DNA of 64,000 nt, taken from NCBI GenBank assembly GCA_903845125.1, contig CAIMWS010000506.1, positions 33,520 to 97,519 of the forward strand, given 5' to 3'. The stretch's first letter is position 1, and each line of letters begins with the position of its first letter. The notes under the pieces are model-generated. The model saw only the letters and a program-made list of their open reading frames with translations, had not been told where the DNA came from and searched no databases. This document shows, one piece after another, positions 53,238 to 61,912 of this stretch. Made by a program: the position numbers and the translations under genes. This stretch comes from an uncultured Verrucomicrobiota bacterium. Its GTDB lineage: Bacteria > Verrucomicrobiota > Verrucomicrobiia > Limisphaerales > UBA1319.

Positions 53238-54005
53238 TCACGGTTGCTGCTGGCGCCACCGCCGGACCATGGCGAAGAGGCCCAAAGCCAGGGTCCCCCA
53301 AAGGGCGGTGGCCGGTTCCGGAACGGCGGTGTAGCCCAAGGCCAGGTCGAGCATGTTCAATTCGAGCGAGCTGATTTCCCGCCGCTGGCCATTGGTGATG
53401 GTCGGTGTCATTAAATATCCCGCCGTGGCCAGGTGCGATAAGTTATCCGCTGCGGCCAGTGGCACATTCAGGCCGCCTGGATCAAAAGTGGTGCCGGTAA
53501 TATGGCTGGACCAGTAATTGACCTCATTCGCGGTGCCCTTTTGGCTGGCGTAAAAGGTCGAAAAACCCAAGGCATGGCCAATTTCGTGGCGCGCCACGCT
53601 GAGCGCGTCCCAGCCTTCAAAAGGCAGATCACTACTGGTGGTGGGAGTGCTGTCCCACCACAAATAATTGGCGCCGGTAAAAAACGCGGTGTTAAAGTGA
53701 ATCGACAAGGTCAAACCGCCATACCATGGGGTGAGATTATCTCCTATCTTATAAGTAGCACTCTGCGCGCATTGGGCCAGATATCCCCCGGGGACGGAGG
53801 TAAAATCAAATTGAATGCTTATGTGGTAGGTATCCGCAAAGGAGGATGACCAATCTGAGATCGCCTGGTTGATCACGCCCTGGCGATCCGTAGTCCAGGT
53901 TTCGCCAGAACTATTCACGAAAGTGGGAGTGATGGTCAGCGCCGCGTTCAGCGATGGTAAAAGCCCCGCGAAGGCACAGACGATAAAACAGGAGAGTGTT
54001 TTCAT
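53238..54005 (-). CDS. PEP-CTERM-anchored zinc metalloprotease
   Basis: 255 residues from ATG 54005. Signal peptide (FIVCAFAGLLPSLNAALT). Zinc motif HEIGHALGF at 140-148 preceded by DALSVAR, as in exported NF038122-like metalloproteases. The C-terminus has the sorting tag VPEP (228-231), a hydrophobic segment (TALWGTLALGLFAM) and a basic end (RRWRQQQ), which identifies a PEP-CTERM substrate of exosortase. The open frame extends upstream to 54065 but ATG 54005 directly precedes the signal peptide. It follows Ca2+-binding-like residues that I cannot assign. Confidence 0.88.
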   Translation of the reverse strand: MKTLSCFIVCAFAGLLPSLNAALTITPTFVNSSGETWTTDRQGVINQAISDWSSSFADTYHISIQFDFTSVPGGYLAQCAQSATYKIGDNLTPWYGGLTLSIHFNTAFFTGANYLWWDSTPTTSSDLPFEGWDALSVARHEIGHALGFSTFYASQKGTANEVNYWSSHITGTTFDPGGLNVPLAAADNLSHLATAGYLMTPTITNGQRREISSLELNMLDLALGYTAVPEPATALWGTLALGLFAMVRRWRQQQP

Positions 54006-54749
54006 TTTTTGTTGGTTACCCTTCAGTTTATGGCGGGAGGGATACTGAAGGGGGGGTGAAGGCATGTCAACCGGGGAATATCCTGATCTTTTCTGGAATT
54101 CGCAGTTTGAGGCTTCAGGTCGAATCCCGGACCGGATGGATCAGGGGGCCTCCAGTCCGTTGAAAACCATCCTGCAATGGGTCTCCGCCCATTCCCACGT
54201 TTTGGAACCGGAATGGGGGAGTGGACCTGCCCGCTTCAGCACCAGGGAGTTACCCCCGGCCACCGGCAATTCCCACCTGGAAAACGCCGCCGGCCGGCGT
54301 GAGCCAAAACCTGGTGGAGACCTAAACGCTCCGCAGGCACTGCGGACCGCGGAGGGTACGCGAGCTTTTGGATGGCGGCGCCGCTTTGGATTCCTGGCCT
54401 GTTGCTGGCGGATGGATTACTGCTCACGGTAAGCGTTTGCGTATCACTCGAATGGTTACCTCCTCTGTGTGAGTTTCCCTTCCATGGGTATTCCGTGGTG
54501 TATTTTCCCCTTTTTTGCCGGCATCCCCTGTTCCCCAGCAATCCACCACTCTACGAGAGGTGCTCGCGGTTCACTTCTCCACTTGCGAATCAAGCTGCGG
54601 TGCAACCACTTCCATCCTATCTGCCGGAACCTGGCTCAGAAGCTCCCAACCCCCTTGCCCAGTTGTCATACAAACGTCATATTAGCGTCCCGTGAATCAA
54701 CAGCGAATCGGGAATTGGTTTATAAAATGCTGCGGATGAGGGATTTATA
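54006..54749. other. Gene-free 744-base stretch before tRNA-Thr
   Basis: No convincing gene on either strand. Frames of 100-120 codons occur (for example 54064-54432) but their products look random. Around 54325-54430 there is a hairpin-forming stretch (CTCCGCAGGCACTGCGGACCGCGGAG) followed by a GC-rich segment of the kind that recurs in intergenic regions of this phylum; that comparison is from memory. The upstream part should hold the promoter of the minus-strand protease gene. Confidence 0.35.
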
Positions 54750-54824
54750 TGGAGCCAGTTCTCGGGATCGAACCGAGGACCGACGGTTTACAAAACCGTT
54801 GCTCTGCCGCTGAGCTAAACTGGC
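54750..54824 (-). tRNA. tRNA-Thr (anticodon TGT)
   Basis: 75 bases including an encoded CCA end. Acceptor GCCAGTT pairs with AACTGGC, followed by discriminator T and CCA. D arm AGCTCAGCGGCAGAGCA, anticodon arm ACGGT-TTTGTAA-ACCGT with TGT in the centre, and T arm CTCGGTTCGATCCCGAG. It reads ACA codons. There is no visible gene overlap; it stands alone. Confidence 0.97.
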
Positions 54825-55422
54825 CCTAGTAATTGGAATTGAAGGGTTTATGCCGACTCTGCCGCTCCCTGCAGACTTGGCTGCGCGATGTCTGCGTAGC
54901 CCCTGTTCAAACTGTTTATGAACCAAACTAACCACATGCCCATTCAGTGCACCTGATTCGTATAAACCGCCCCAATGCCCCAATATCTTGACACGGGTCC
55001 TTATGGCGGTCAAGCCAGCTATGTTGTCGATTTACACGGAATAGATGGCCGCTTTCACCCCCCATTTTCCGCGGCGAGGCCCACACTGATTATCCGGCAC
55101 AGTCTGGGGATGCTCGAAAGACCATCAAAGAGACGGAGGGTCGGCCATGAACATTTCAAATGCCTGGTGCTTAACCAGGTTGCTCGTGTTAAGTCGCTCA
55201 ACAAACTAAACAATGATTTTTGGCTTACACGGGGCGCGAGCGGTGCCTCCGGGTTTGATGGCTACCAGGTTCTGGCGCCCCTCGGACAGGGTGAGGGGGC
55301 TTTATACGGTCCTCGGCGCGGTCTCTTCACCCGCCCACATCCATATGAGACTTGAGAATATCGGCCTATGGGATATGGTGGATTGCGACATCGAAGAATT
55401 GGCAGGAGAAAATCAGGCGGTT
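54825..55422. other. Gene-free 598-base stretch after tRNA-Thr
   Basis: No convincing reading frame. A frame begins near 55213 and leads into the TerB-like gene, but the upstream 70 codons lack protein character. A small perfect hairpin (CCTGGT / ACCAGG) lies at 55163-55179. No transposase remnant or att-like repeat of the tRNA 3' end was noticed. Confidence 0.35.
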
Positions 55423-55797
55423 ATGAATTTAAATGGTTTCAGTCCCGGGCAATGCGAGGCATTGCTGGATTTGGTGGTTTTGGGAATGTATGCGGATGGC
55501 CGGTTAACCACGGGCGAGGATTCGCGGGTGCGGCAATTGCTGGGGGCCATGGGGCAGGCGACCGAATATGACCGCAGCCGGCATTTCAACGCGGCGGTGA
55601 CACGCGTCCGGCAGCAGGCGACAACCCGGGAGATTATTTTTGCCCGCGCGGCGGTATTGGCGCAGGCGTTCACCGGCAGCGATCAACAGCAGGAGGTCAC
55701 CAACATCTTGGGCGATGTTCTGGCCAGCGATCACCAGTTCACCTCGGAGGAGAATCGTTTTATGGCGGTGGTGGCGGAAGCTTTTCGGAACCAGTAG
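55423..55797 (+). CDS. TerB-like protein
   Basis: 124 residues from ATG 55423, preceded by AGGCGG. Helical throughout: FSPGQCEALLDLVVLGMYADGRLTTGED, HFNAAVTRVRQ, FARAAVLAQAF and VTNILGDVLASDHQFTSEENRFMAVVAEAF. The repeated pattern of an acidic turn after a helix (ADGRLTTGED, SDHQFTSEE) is that of the tellurite-resistance TerB fold, often found in proteins of unknown role. The longer frame from 55213 is not supported. Confidence 0.72.
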   Translation: MNLNGFSPGQCEALLDLVVLGMYADGRLTTGEDSRVRQLLGAMGQATEYDRSRHFNAAVTRVRQQATTREIIFARAAVLAQAFTGSDQQQEVTNILGDVLASDHQFTSEENRFMAVVAEAFRNQ

Positions 55798-56028
55798 CAA
55801 TAAACCGGCCACCGGTGGGAGTTCGTTTTTTCGGTCGCGCCCGTCGGACACCCCACCGTCATTTGCGCTTGCGGTTGGCTGGCCTGGTTTCGGCTGGCGC
55901 GGAAAGAGTCAGATTACCAGGGTTTCGGCTGGCTGGTTGCCTGGAACTGCCAGGGGATAACGCTTGCCTGCCCTGGCCGTCCCGCATTTGGGGCGCGGGC
56001 GGTGGAGCGGTGGATTGGGGGAGATGGA

Positions 56029-57258
56029 ATGAATGAATCATTGAACGAAGCGGCCTATCGCAGTGAAATGCGCCTCTTGCTGGAGGAGCTTTGCTGCGAT
56101 TTGTGCCGTTTCGAGCACGTGACCGGGGAGGGTTTGGCTCCGGAGTCGATTCAGATCGACCGCGAATTTTGGCTGGGCCGGCCGGACGCTTTTGCCGACA
56201 TTCGCGTGGTGCCTGGCGCCCGGCCGCCTTACCTCGTGGAGGTCAAGTATGGGTATTCCAGGGCGACTTTAATTGCCCATTTGCGGCTCAAATATGGCCA
56301 GCCTGCGCCCGGTTTGGCGGGCATTTCCCGCATCATTCTCCTCGTGGATACGGAGAGTTTCCCGGATCTGCCGGCGTTGAAATCCGAACTGGCTGGTTTC
56401 CTGCCCCAGGGCTTGGAGGTGGAAATTTGGAATGACGCGAAATTCCTGGGTTTGGTCCACCAGCGTTTCCAGGTGGACATCCGCGGGATCAGTCTTGAGA
56501 ATCTGATCGATATCCGGCACATCATTGACCGCGCCAAGGGGGCGTTTGCGTTCAGCCCCACCTGCCAGCAGGAATACGAGCATGATCCACTGAATGCCCA
56601 ATTGCTGTGGCATTTCGGTTTTTGGCGACTCCAAAAACTGCGGTTTGCGGGGCGGGCCAGCCCCAACGATATCCTGCCCACCGGTTTTTACCGCGGGGTG
56701 GCGGTGCTGCTCGCCGATCTGTGCTCGTTTTCCGGCTACGTGCGCGACACGCCGGATCCGGCGATCGTCCGGGAGAGCCTGACCGCATTTTATTCCAAAT
56801 CCCGCTACCAGATCATCAACAACGGCGGGATGTTATACCAGTTTGTTGGGGATGAGGTGGTGGCTTTCTTCGGCCTGCCGGATTGTCCTGAGAGTTTCGC
56901 CAGGGACGCCTTGGAGACAGCCCGGGCGCTGGTCAGCATCGGGGAATCGGTATCCAAACATTGGCAGCGCCGCATCGACCGGGTGCAGCCTTCCGGTGGC
57001 ATTCATGTGGGGGTGGCCATGGGGGATCTCCAAGTGGTCTCCCTGCGGCCTTTCAGCCGCACCCACATCGGCGCCATCGGGGACTGCATCAATATGGCGG
57101 CCCGCCTGATGGCCACCGCCGGGCCCAGGGAGGTGATCGTGAGCAATTCCTTTTACCAGTCGCTCGACGAGGAGAAACAGGCGGGTTTTGAAATGGTGGA
57201 GCCGGTGGATGCCCGGAATGTGGGGCGGATCAAAGCGTGGAAACTCCAGGTGCTTTGA
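56029..57258 (+). CDS. PD-(D/E)XK-like domain fused to a class III adenylyl/guanylyl cyclase
   Basis: 409 residues from ATG 56029 with GGGGGAG just upstream. Residues about 20-190 show a nuclease-like core: Asp57 (FADIRV) and Glu71-Val-Lys73 (PYLVEVKYG), with a later LENLIDIRHIIDRAKGAF linker. From about 220 the class III cyclase follows: metal Asp230 in LLADLCSFSG, FVGDEVVAFFG with Asp275, and GAIGDCINMAARL with Asn355 and Arg359. Cyclases make cAMP or cGMP. No membrane helix is seen. The Lys/Asp-type substrate residues were not assigned. No close neighbour suggests the signal used. Confidence 0.82.
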   Translation: MNESLNEAAYRSEMRLLLEELCCDLCRFEHVTGEGLAPESIQIDREFWLGRPDAFADIRVVPGARPPYLVEVKYGYSRATLIAHLRLKYGQPAPGLAGISRIILLVDTESFPDLPALKSELAGFLPQGLEVEIWNDAKFLGLVHQRFQVDIRGISLENLIDIRHIIDRAKGAFAFSPTCQQEYEHDPLNAQLLWHFGFWRLQKLRFAGRASPNDILPTGFYRGVAVLLADLCSFSGYVRDTPDPAIVRESLTAFYSKSRYQIINNGGMLYQFVGDEVVAFFGLPDCPESFARDALETARALVSIGESVSKHWQRRIDRVQPSGGIHVGVAMGDLQVVSLRPFSRTHIGAIGDCINMAARLMATAGPREVIVSNSFYQSLDEEKQAGFEMVEPVDARNVGRIKAWKLQVL

Positions 57259-57401
57259 TCGTTAAACAGCTTGGGGAATGGACGCTCATCCTGGAGGCAA
57301 AGCGTAAATTCCCCCCATAACACCCGCTGCGGAATCCCTTGCGCCGCTGATCGTGTTTCCAACCATAATGAATACCCGCCATGAACACCCGCCGGGGGAA
57401 T

Positions 57402-57429
57402 TTGACATTGGCGTGGATTGCGTTATGAT
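57402..57429 (+). promoter_or_regulatory. Sigma-70-type promoter of the SPFH gene
   Basis: TTGACA at 57402-57407 and TATGAT at 57424-57429 with a 16-base spacer. Transcription should begin near 57436, about 38 bases before ATG 57474. It is the best promoter match noticed in the window. Confidence 0.7.
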
Positions 57430-57473
57430 ATCATTGAGATATTGAAAAATGTCGCAACCGGAAGGAAACATAT

Positions 57474-58403
57474 ATGAACGCAAATATCCACGATACCCAG
57501 ATGCCAATCGGGCCAAGCCGGGAGGTGAAAGTGGCGGTCTTCAATGGCTGGCTGATGCTGATCGTCAATCTGACCCTGCTCCTGGGCAGTCTGGTCTGGC
57601 TGATTTTGCAGCTAGTGGCCGCCGCCCAGGACAATACCCCGCCCAATGTCTATACCTTGATCGGCAGCATCCTGCTCATCGGCTTGGCGGGGGTGCTGCT
57701 GGCCGGCCATTTCACCTTGCAGCCGAACGAAGCGCGGGTGCTCATCTTGTTCGGCGCCTACCATGGCACCGTGCGCACCAGCGGTTTCCACTGGGCCAAT
57801 CCATTCAACCAAAAGCTGCGGATTTCGCTGCGGGCCCGCAATCTGAACGGTGAAAAACTGAAGGTGAACGACAAGCGGGGCAATCCGATTGAAATCGCCG
57901 TGGTGGTGGTGTGGCGGGTGCAGGACACGGCGCAGGCATTTTTCGACGTGGACCGTTACGAGGAGTATGTGCGCGTCCAAAGCGAATCCGCGGTGCGGCA
58001 CCTGGCCAGATCGTTCGCTTATGACCACGGGGAGGAAAACGAGATCACCTTGCAGAGCGGGGTGGGGGAGGTATCGGCCCACTTGCAGGCCGAATTGCAG
58101 GAGCGCCTGGCCAAGGCCGGGGTAGTGGTGGAGGAGGCGCGGTTAACCCACCTGGCCTACGCGCCGGAAATCGCCAGCGCCATGCTGCGGCGCCAGCAAG
58201 CCGAGGCCGTGATCGCCGCCCGCCAAAAAATCGTGCATGGCGCCGTGAGCATGGTGGATATGGCGCTGAAGGAGCTGGCGGAGAAGGATGTGATCCACCT
58301 GGATGAGGAGCGCAAGGCCGCCATGGTGAGCAACCTGTTGGTGGTGCTGTGCGGCGAGGCGGAGGTGCATCCGGTGGTCAACGCGGGAACCCTTTATCAC
58401 TGA
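57474..58403 (+). CDS. SPFH/band 7 (stomatin-prohibitin-flotillin) membrane protein
   Basis: 309 residues with GGAAGGAAAC before the start. Two N-terminal membrane helices ([21 protein letters not shown] and [20 protein letters not shown]), then the SPFH domain: [74 protein letters not shown] and a helical tail ([28 protein letters not shown]). Such proteins form ring scaffolds in the membrane. It is followed after six bases by a ribbon-helix-helix protein, a conserved pairing. Confidence 0.92.
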   Translation: MNANIHDTQMPIGPSREVKVAVFNGWLMLIVNLTLLLGSLVWLILQLVAAAQDNTPPNVYTLIGSILLIGLAGVLLAGHFTLQPNEARVLILFGAYHGTVRTSGFHWANPFNQKLRISLRARNLNGEKLKVNDKRGNPIEIAVVVVWRVQDTAQAFFDVDRYEEYVRVQSESAVRHLARSFAYDHGEENEITLQSGVGEVSAHLQAELQERLAKAGVVVEEARLTHLAYAPEIASAMLRRQQAEAVIAARQKIVHGAVSMVDMALKELAEKDVIHLDEERKAAMVSNLLVVLCGEAEVHPVVNAGTLYH

Positions 58404-58409
58404 CGCGGG

Positions 58410-58604
58410 ATGGAAGCGCGCAAGTCATTTCTCCTTCGGATGGATCCGCAACTGTGGCTGGACCTCGAGGCCTGGGCCCAGGAGGAATTGCGCAGTGTCA
58501 ATGGGCAAATCGAGTACGTGCTGCGCCAGGCGGTGAACCAAAGACGGAAATCGTCGGGTGCCCAGGAGGAAAATCCGCGGAACCCGGCGAATGTGGCAGG
58601 ATAA
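58410..58604 (+). CDS. Arc-type ribbon-helix-helix protein paired with SPFH
   Basis: 64 residues. MEARKSFLLRMDPQLWLDLE and AWAQEELRSVNGQIEYVLRQAV match the ribbon-helix-helix fold (strand followed by two helices) of Arc/CopG-like DNA binding proteins, with a short disordered C-terminus. It starts six bases after the SPFH stop and is surely co-transcribed. It resembles the small proteins often next to SPFH genes. Whether it binds DNA or the SPFH scaffold is unknown. Confidence 0.85.
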   Translation: MEARKSFLLRMDPQLWLDLEAWAQEELRSVNGQIEYVLRQAVNQRRKSSGAQEENPRNPANVAG

Positions 58605-58721
58605 ACCGGGGTGCAGGCAGTGACGGGATGCGCCGGGTTCACCGCCCGGCGCGTATTCTTTTAGGGGGGTGGATTTTACAAATCCCCGATCCGGACTACG
58701 TTTGAGTGCCTGAAATTTTTA

Positions 58722-59891
58722 ATGAAATGCCTGAAGCATAACCCGGCGCCGAACCCCCAGCCCGGCGTTTTGCCGTCACGTATGCCTTTCGCACCGGGCT
58801 GGATCTGGCTGGCGGTGGCCTGGCTGAGCCTGGGCGCCTGGCGGGCGCCTGGCGCGGAGGCGCCGGAGATGCGCCAGGTGGCGGCGGCACGGCTGCCGCT
58901 GGCCTTGCTCCGCTCGCCGGAAGTGCAGGCTGAACTGGGGCTCCCAGCCGACCAGGTGGGGGCCATTGAGGCGATCCTGGAGAAAGCCGATGGCCCTTTG
59001 TGGCGGCTGCATGACGCTCCGGCCGCACCGGGGGCGGAGCGGGTGCGCGCGCTCGCCGCCCAGGCGATGCTGGAGGTGGATGCGGTGCTGAAACCCGGGC
59101 AACGGCAGCGCCTCGACCAGCTCTGCCTGCGGGCAGGAGGCTGGGAAATCCTGCAGGCCACCAACCTGCTCGATCGTCTGCAATTGAGCGAGGCCCAGCA
59201 CCGGCGGTTCGAGGACTTTTTCGCCGCCCAAGGCAAAGCCGATTCCCGCGTGGTGCGGGAGCTGCCGGAGGCCGGCCAGCGCTGGGTTCTGGCCATCCTC
59301 ACCGGGCCGCAGCGCGCCCTGCTGTCAGAGGCCTTGGGCCAGCCATTTCCCTTTGGCCAGGGGCGGTATCCGCTGGCCAAGGCGCCGCCGCTCCGGGAGA
59401 TCGAAGCCTGGATCAATACCGCACCGGTGCGGCTCTCCGATTGGGAGGGCAAGGTCGTGATCCTGCATTTCTGGACCTTCGGCTGCATTAACTGCGTGCA
59501 CAACTTTCCCCTCTACGTGCAATGGTTCCGGGAATTTCCCCCGGACAGGGTCGCCATGTTGGGCGTGCACACCCCGGAGACCGATGGCGAGCACGACCTG
59601 GCCGCTTTGAAAAGGTCCGTTCAGGAACGGGGCTTGAAGTTCCCGATCGCGGTGGACAACCACCAGGAAAACTGGTCGGCCTGGGGCAACCATATCTGGC
59701 CCGCGGTTTACCTGATCGATAAGCGCGGCTATGTGCGCTGCTGGTGGTATGGGGAATTGGCCTGGCGGGGAGCCAAAGGGGATGCCGCACTGCGCAGCCA
59801 GATCCAGCAACTGCTGGCTGAAGATTATCCCCTCAGCCGCGCTCGTGAAGCGGGGCGCGCAGGGATGTCCCCGAAACCGCCTGGATCCTGA
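58722..59891 (+). CDS. Secreted thioredoxin-like protein with TlpA/DipZ-type CxxC
   Basis: 389 residues. Basic start, then an export signal (WIWLAVAWLSLGAWRAPGAEA). Residues about 45-220 are helical (LRSPEVQAELGLPADQVGAIEAIL) and may be a dimerisation or partner domain. The C-terminal thioredoxin fold starts about 225: ILHFWTFGCINCVHNFPLYVQWF with active-site Cys-Ile-Asn-Cys, MLGVHTPE, and IWPAVYLIDKRGYVR with the cis-Pro. The CINC motif is typical of the DipZ/TlpA-like redoxins. It probably acts in periplasmic thiol exchange; partner unknown. Confidence 0.82.
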   Translation: MKCLKHNPAPNPQPGVLPSRMPFAPGWIWLAVAWLSLGAWRAPGAEAPEMRQVAAARLPLALLRSPEVQAELGLPADQVGAIEAILEKADGPLWRLHDAPAAPGAERVRALAAQAMLEVDAVLKPGQRQRLDQLCLRAGGWEILQATNLLDRLQLSEAQHRRFEDFFAAQGKADSRVVRELPEAGQRWVLAILTGPQRALLSEALGQPFPFGQGRYPLAKAPPLREIEAWINTAPVRLSDWEGKVVILHFWTFGCINCVHNFPLYVQWFREFPPDRVAMLGVHTPETDGEHDLAALKRSVQERGLKFPIAVDNHQENWSAWGNHIWPAVYLIDKRGYVRCWWYGELAWRGAKGDAALRSQIQQLLAEDYPLSRAREAGRAGMSPKPPGS

Positions 59892-59996
59892 AGGGCGGCC
59901 AGGACGGCCGGTTTCCCTCCCCCTTGCAGCAGTCATAGAAGTGGTTTTCATTCCCTATGGACTCATGAATCCATTGTTGGTATTAAATTCTGATCT

Positions 59997-60737
59997 ATGG
60001 GGGCTACCCGTGCGGATTTTTTCAAATACCCTCGCACGCCGCATCTGTTCGGCTCGCGCGGCACCGAGGACGATAAACACCTCGGCTGTGACGAATCCGA
60101 GGCGTTCATCGCCGATCCCTCGCTGATCGTTGAGGAAAAACTGGACGGCACCAACGTCGGCATTCATTTCACCGCCTCCGGCCGCCTGGTGCTCCAGTGC
60201 CGCGGGCATGAGATCACCGAGGGCATGCATCCGCAATACGACCTTTTCAAACAATGGACTTCTGTGAAACGGGCGGTGCTGGAGGCGATGCTCGGCAGCC
60301 AATTCCTGCTTTTTGGGGAATGGCTATACGCCAAACATTCCGTCCACTATCGCCGGTTGCCGCACTACTTTTTCGAGTTCGATATTTATGACCTGGAGGC
60401 CTGGCTGTTCCTCGATTTGGAGACCCGCCTGGCCAGGCTCGAAGGCACAGGTCTGCAAACCGTGCCGGTCCTGCACCAGGGGCCGGCCACGGCGGATGAA
60501 CTGCGTGCGCTGATTGGTCCATCGGCCTTCGACAGCGCCTTTGAAAATCCGGTCACGCAGCAGACGGACCATTTGATGGAAGGCCTTTATTGCCGCACGG
60601 AAGCGAACGGGCGGGTGACCGGCCGGGCCAAAATGGTGCGGCCCGAGTTTGTGGAGAAAGTGAAACAGAGCGAACATTGGCAGCATCAAAAGATGATCCC
60701 GAACCAACTCCAGGATGCGGATGGGCTCTGGGTGTGA
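59997..60737 (+). CDS. ATP-dependent RNA ligase family protein (Rnl-like)
   Basis: 246 residues. Nucleotidyltransferase motifs: motif I Lys48-Leu-Asp-Gly in [22 protein letters not shown] (motif III), EGLYCRTE (motif IV) and [14 protein letters not shown] (motif V). Rnl-type ligases join 3'-OH and 5'-phosphate RNA ends through a lysyl-AMP intermediate. It lacks the C-terminal domain of larger ligases. The stop overlaps the next gene's GTG start (GTGA), coupling it to the HD-Pnk end-healing enzyme. Confidence 0.86.
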   Translation: MGATRADFFKYPRTPHLFGSRGTEDDKHLGCDESEAFIADPSLIVEEKLDGTNVGIHFTASGRLVLQCRGHEITEGMHPQYDLFKQWTSVKRAVLEAMLGSQFLLFGEWLYAKHSVHYRRLPHYFFEFDIYDLEAWLFLDLETRLARLEGTGLQTVPVLHQGPATADELRALIGPSAFDSAFENPVTQQTDHLMEGLYCRTEANGRVTGRAKMVRPEFVEKVKQSEHWQHQKMIPNQLQDADGLWV

Positions 60738-61843
60738 AAACATGGGCGGACATTACCGGTGAGGGCAATGCCCAAATCCTGGAGTGGGCCGGGGCGCAGC
60801 CGTGGGCGCGCGCGATGGCCTCCTGCCCGCAGGATGCGCACTGGCACGCCGAGGGCGACGTGTGGACCCACACGAAAATGGTATGTGCCGAGTTGGAGCG
60901 TCTTGCTGAATGGCCGGCGCTGGACCGCGCCACCCAGCTCCAGCTCCTCCTGGCTGGATTGCTGCACGATTCCGGCAAGCCAGCCACCACGGCCCCGGAT
61001 GCCGCCACTGGCCGGGCGCGTTCCCTGGGCCATTCGCTGGTGGGGGCCCAAATCGCCCGGCAGGTATTGCGCGAGCTGGGGTGCGGGCTGGCCCGGCGCG
61101 AGGAAATCACTGCCTTGGTGAGGTATCACGGCCGGCCGCCCTACCTGCTGGAAAAAAGCGACCCTGAAAATGAGGTCATTTACCTCTCCTCCTTGGTGGA
61201 TAACCGGCTGCTGTATCTTTTGGCGCTGGCCGATACCCGCGGCCGCCTTTCAGCAGAGATGAGCCGTCCCGAGGAAAATCTCCACCTGTGGAAATTGGTG
61301 GCGGAGGAGCAGGGGTGTTTTTCCCGCCCCTTCGCTTTTGCCAATGATCATGCCCGCTTTCTTTTTTACCGGGATCAATTGAGCAGCCTGCATTATGTGC
61401 CCCATGCGCCATACCGTTGTAATGTCACGCTGATGTCCGGCCTGCCTGGGGTGGGCAAGGACACCTGGTTGGCAACGCACCGCCCGGCCCTGCCGGTGGT
61501 TTCCCTGGACTCCATTCGGTCCGAACTCGAAGTGGAGGCCACGGATAATCAGGGCCAGGTGATCCAAGCTGCGCGTGAGCAGTGCCGCGAGCACCTGCGC
61601 GCCGGACGGGATTTCGCTTTTAATGCCACCAGCATCACCCGGCAGCTGCGCCAGCGGTGGATCGATTTGTTCGCCGATTATTCAGCGAGGGTGGAGGTGG
61701 TTTATCTTGAGCCGCCGCTCAAAGCCATTCTGGCGCAGAATAAACAACGACCCAAACCGGTCCCCGAAAAGGTCATTCTGACGCTGCTGGAAAAACTGGA
61801 ACCGCCCACTTTGGCCGAAGCCCATGCGTTGGTTTTTGCCTGA
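60734..61843 (+). CDS. HD-Pnk: HD-domain phosphoesterase fused to polynucleotide 5'-kinase
   Basis: 369 residues from GTG 60734. Residues about 30-190 are an HD domain: [27 protein letters not shown] with His78-Asp79, and further on [14 protein letters not shown]. From 230 on is a kinase: P-loop GLPGVGKDT at 236-244 and [10 protein letters not shown], ending in helical [13 protein letters not shown] and [13 protein letters not shown]. The known Runella HD-Pnk removes 2',3'-cyclic phosphates or 3'-phosphates and phosphorylates 5'-OH ends. Coupled to the RNA ligase, it could repair cut RNA. Confidence 0.86.
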   Translation: MKTWADITGEGNAQILEWAGAQPWARAMASCPQDAHWHAEGDVWTHTKMVCAELERLAEWPALDRATQLQLLLAGLLHDSGKPATTAPDAATGRARSLGHSLVGAQIARQVLRELGCGLARREEITALVRYHGRPPYLLEKSDPENEVIYLSSLVDNRLLYLLALADTRGRLSAEMSRPEENLHLWKLVAEEQGCFSRPFAFANDHARFLFYRDQLSSLHYVPHAPYRCNVTLMSGLPGVGKDTWLATHRPALPVVSLDSIRSELEVEATDNQGQVIQAAREQCREHLRAGRDFAFNATSITRQLRQRWIDLFADYSARVEVVYLEPPLKAILAQNKQRPKPVPEKVILTLLEKLEPPTLAEAHALVFA

Positions 61844-61912
61844 CGCCAATTTTCGGCCGCGGTGGCGGGGATGAGGATTGCCAGCCCCCGGCCATTGGGA
61901 TAAAACGGGAGC

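Noticed and set aside
54064..54432. A 122-residue gene before tRNA-Thr
   Set aside because: No domain, odd composition and it overlaps a hairpin-forming stretch; probably intergenic.
54750..55422. An integration site at tRNA-Thr
   Set aside because: No integrase gene and no repeated tRNA 3' end was found on either side.
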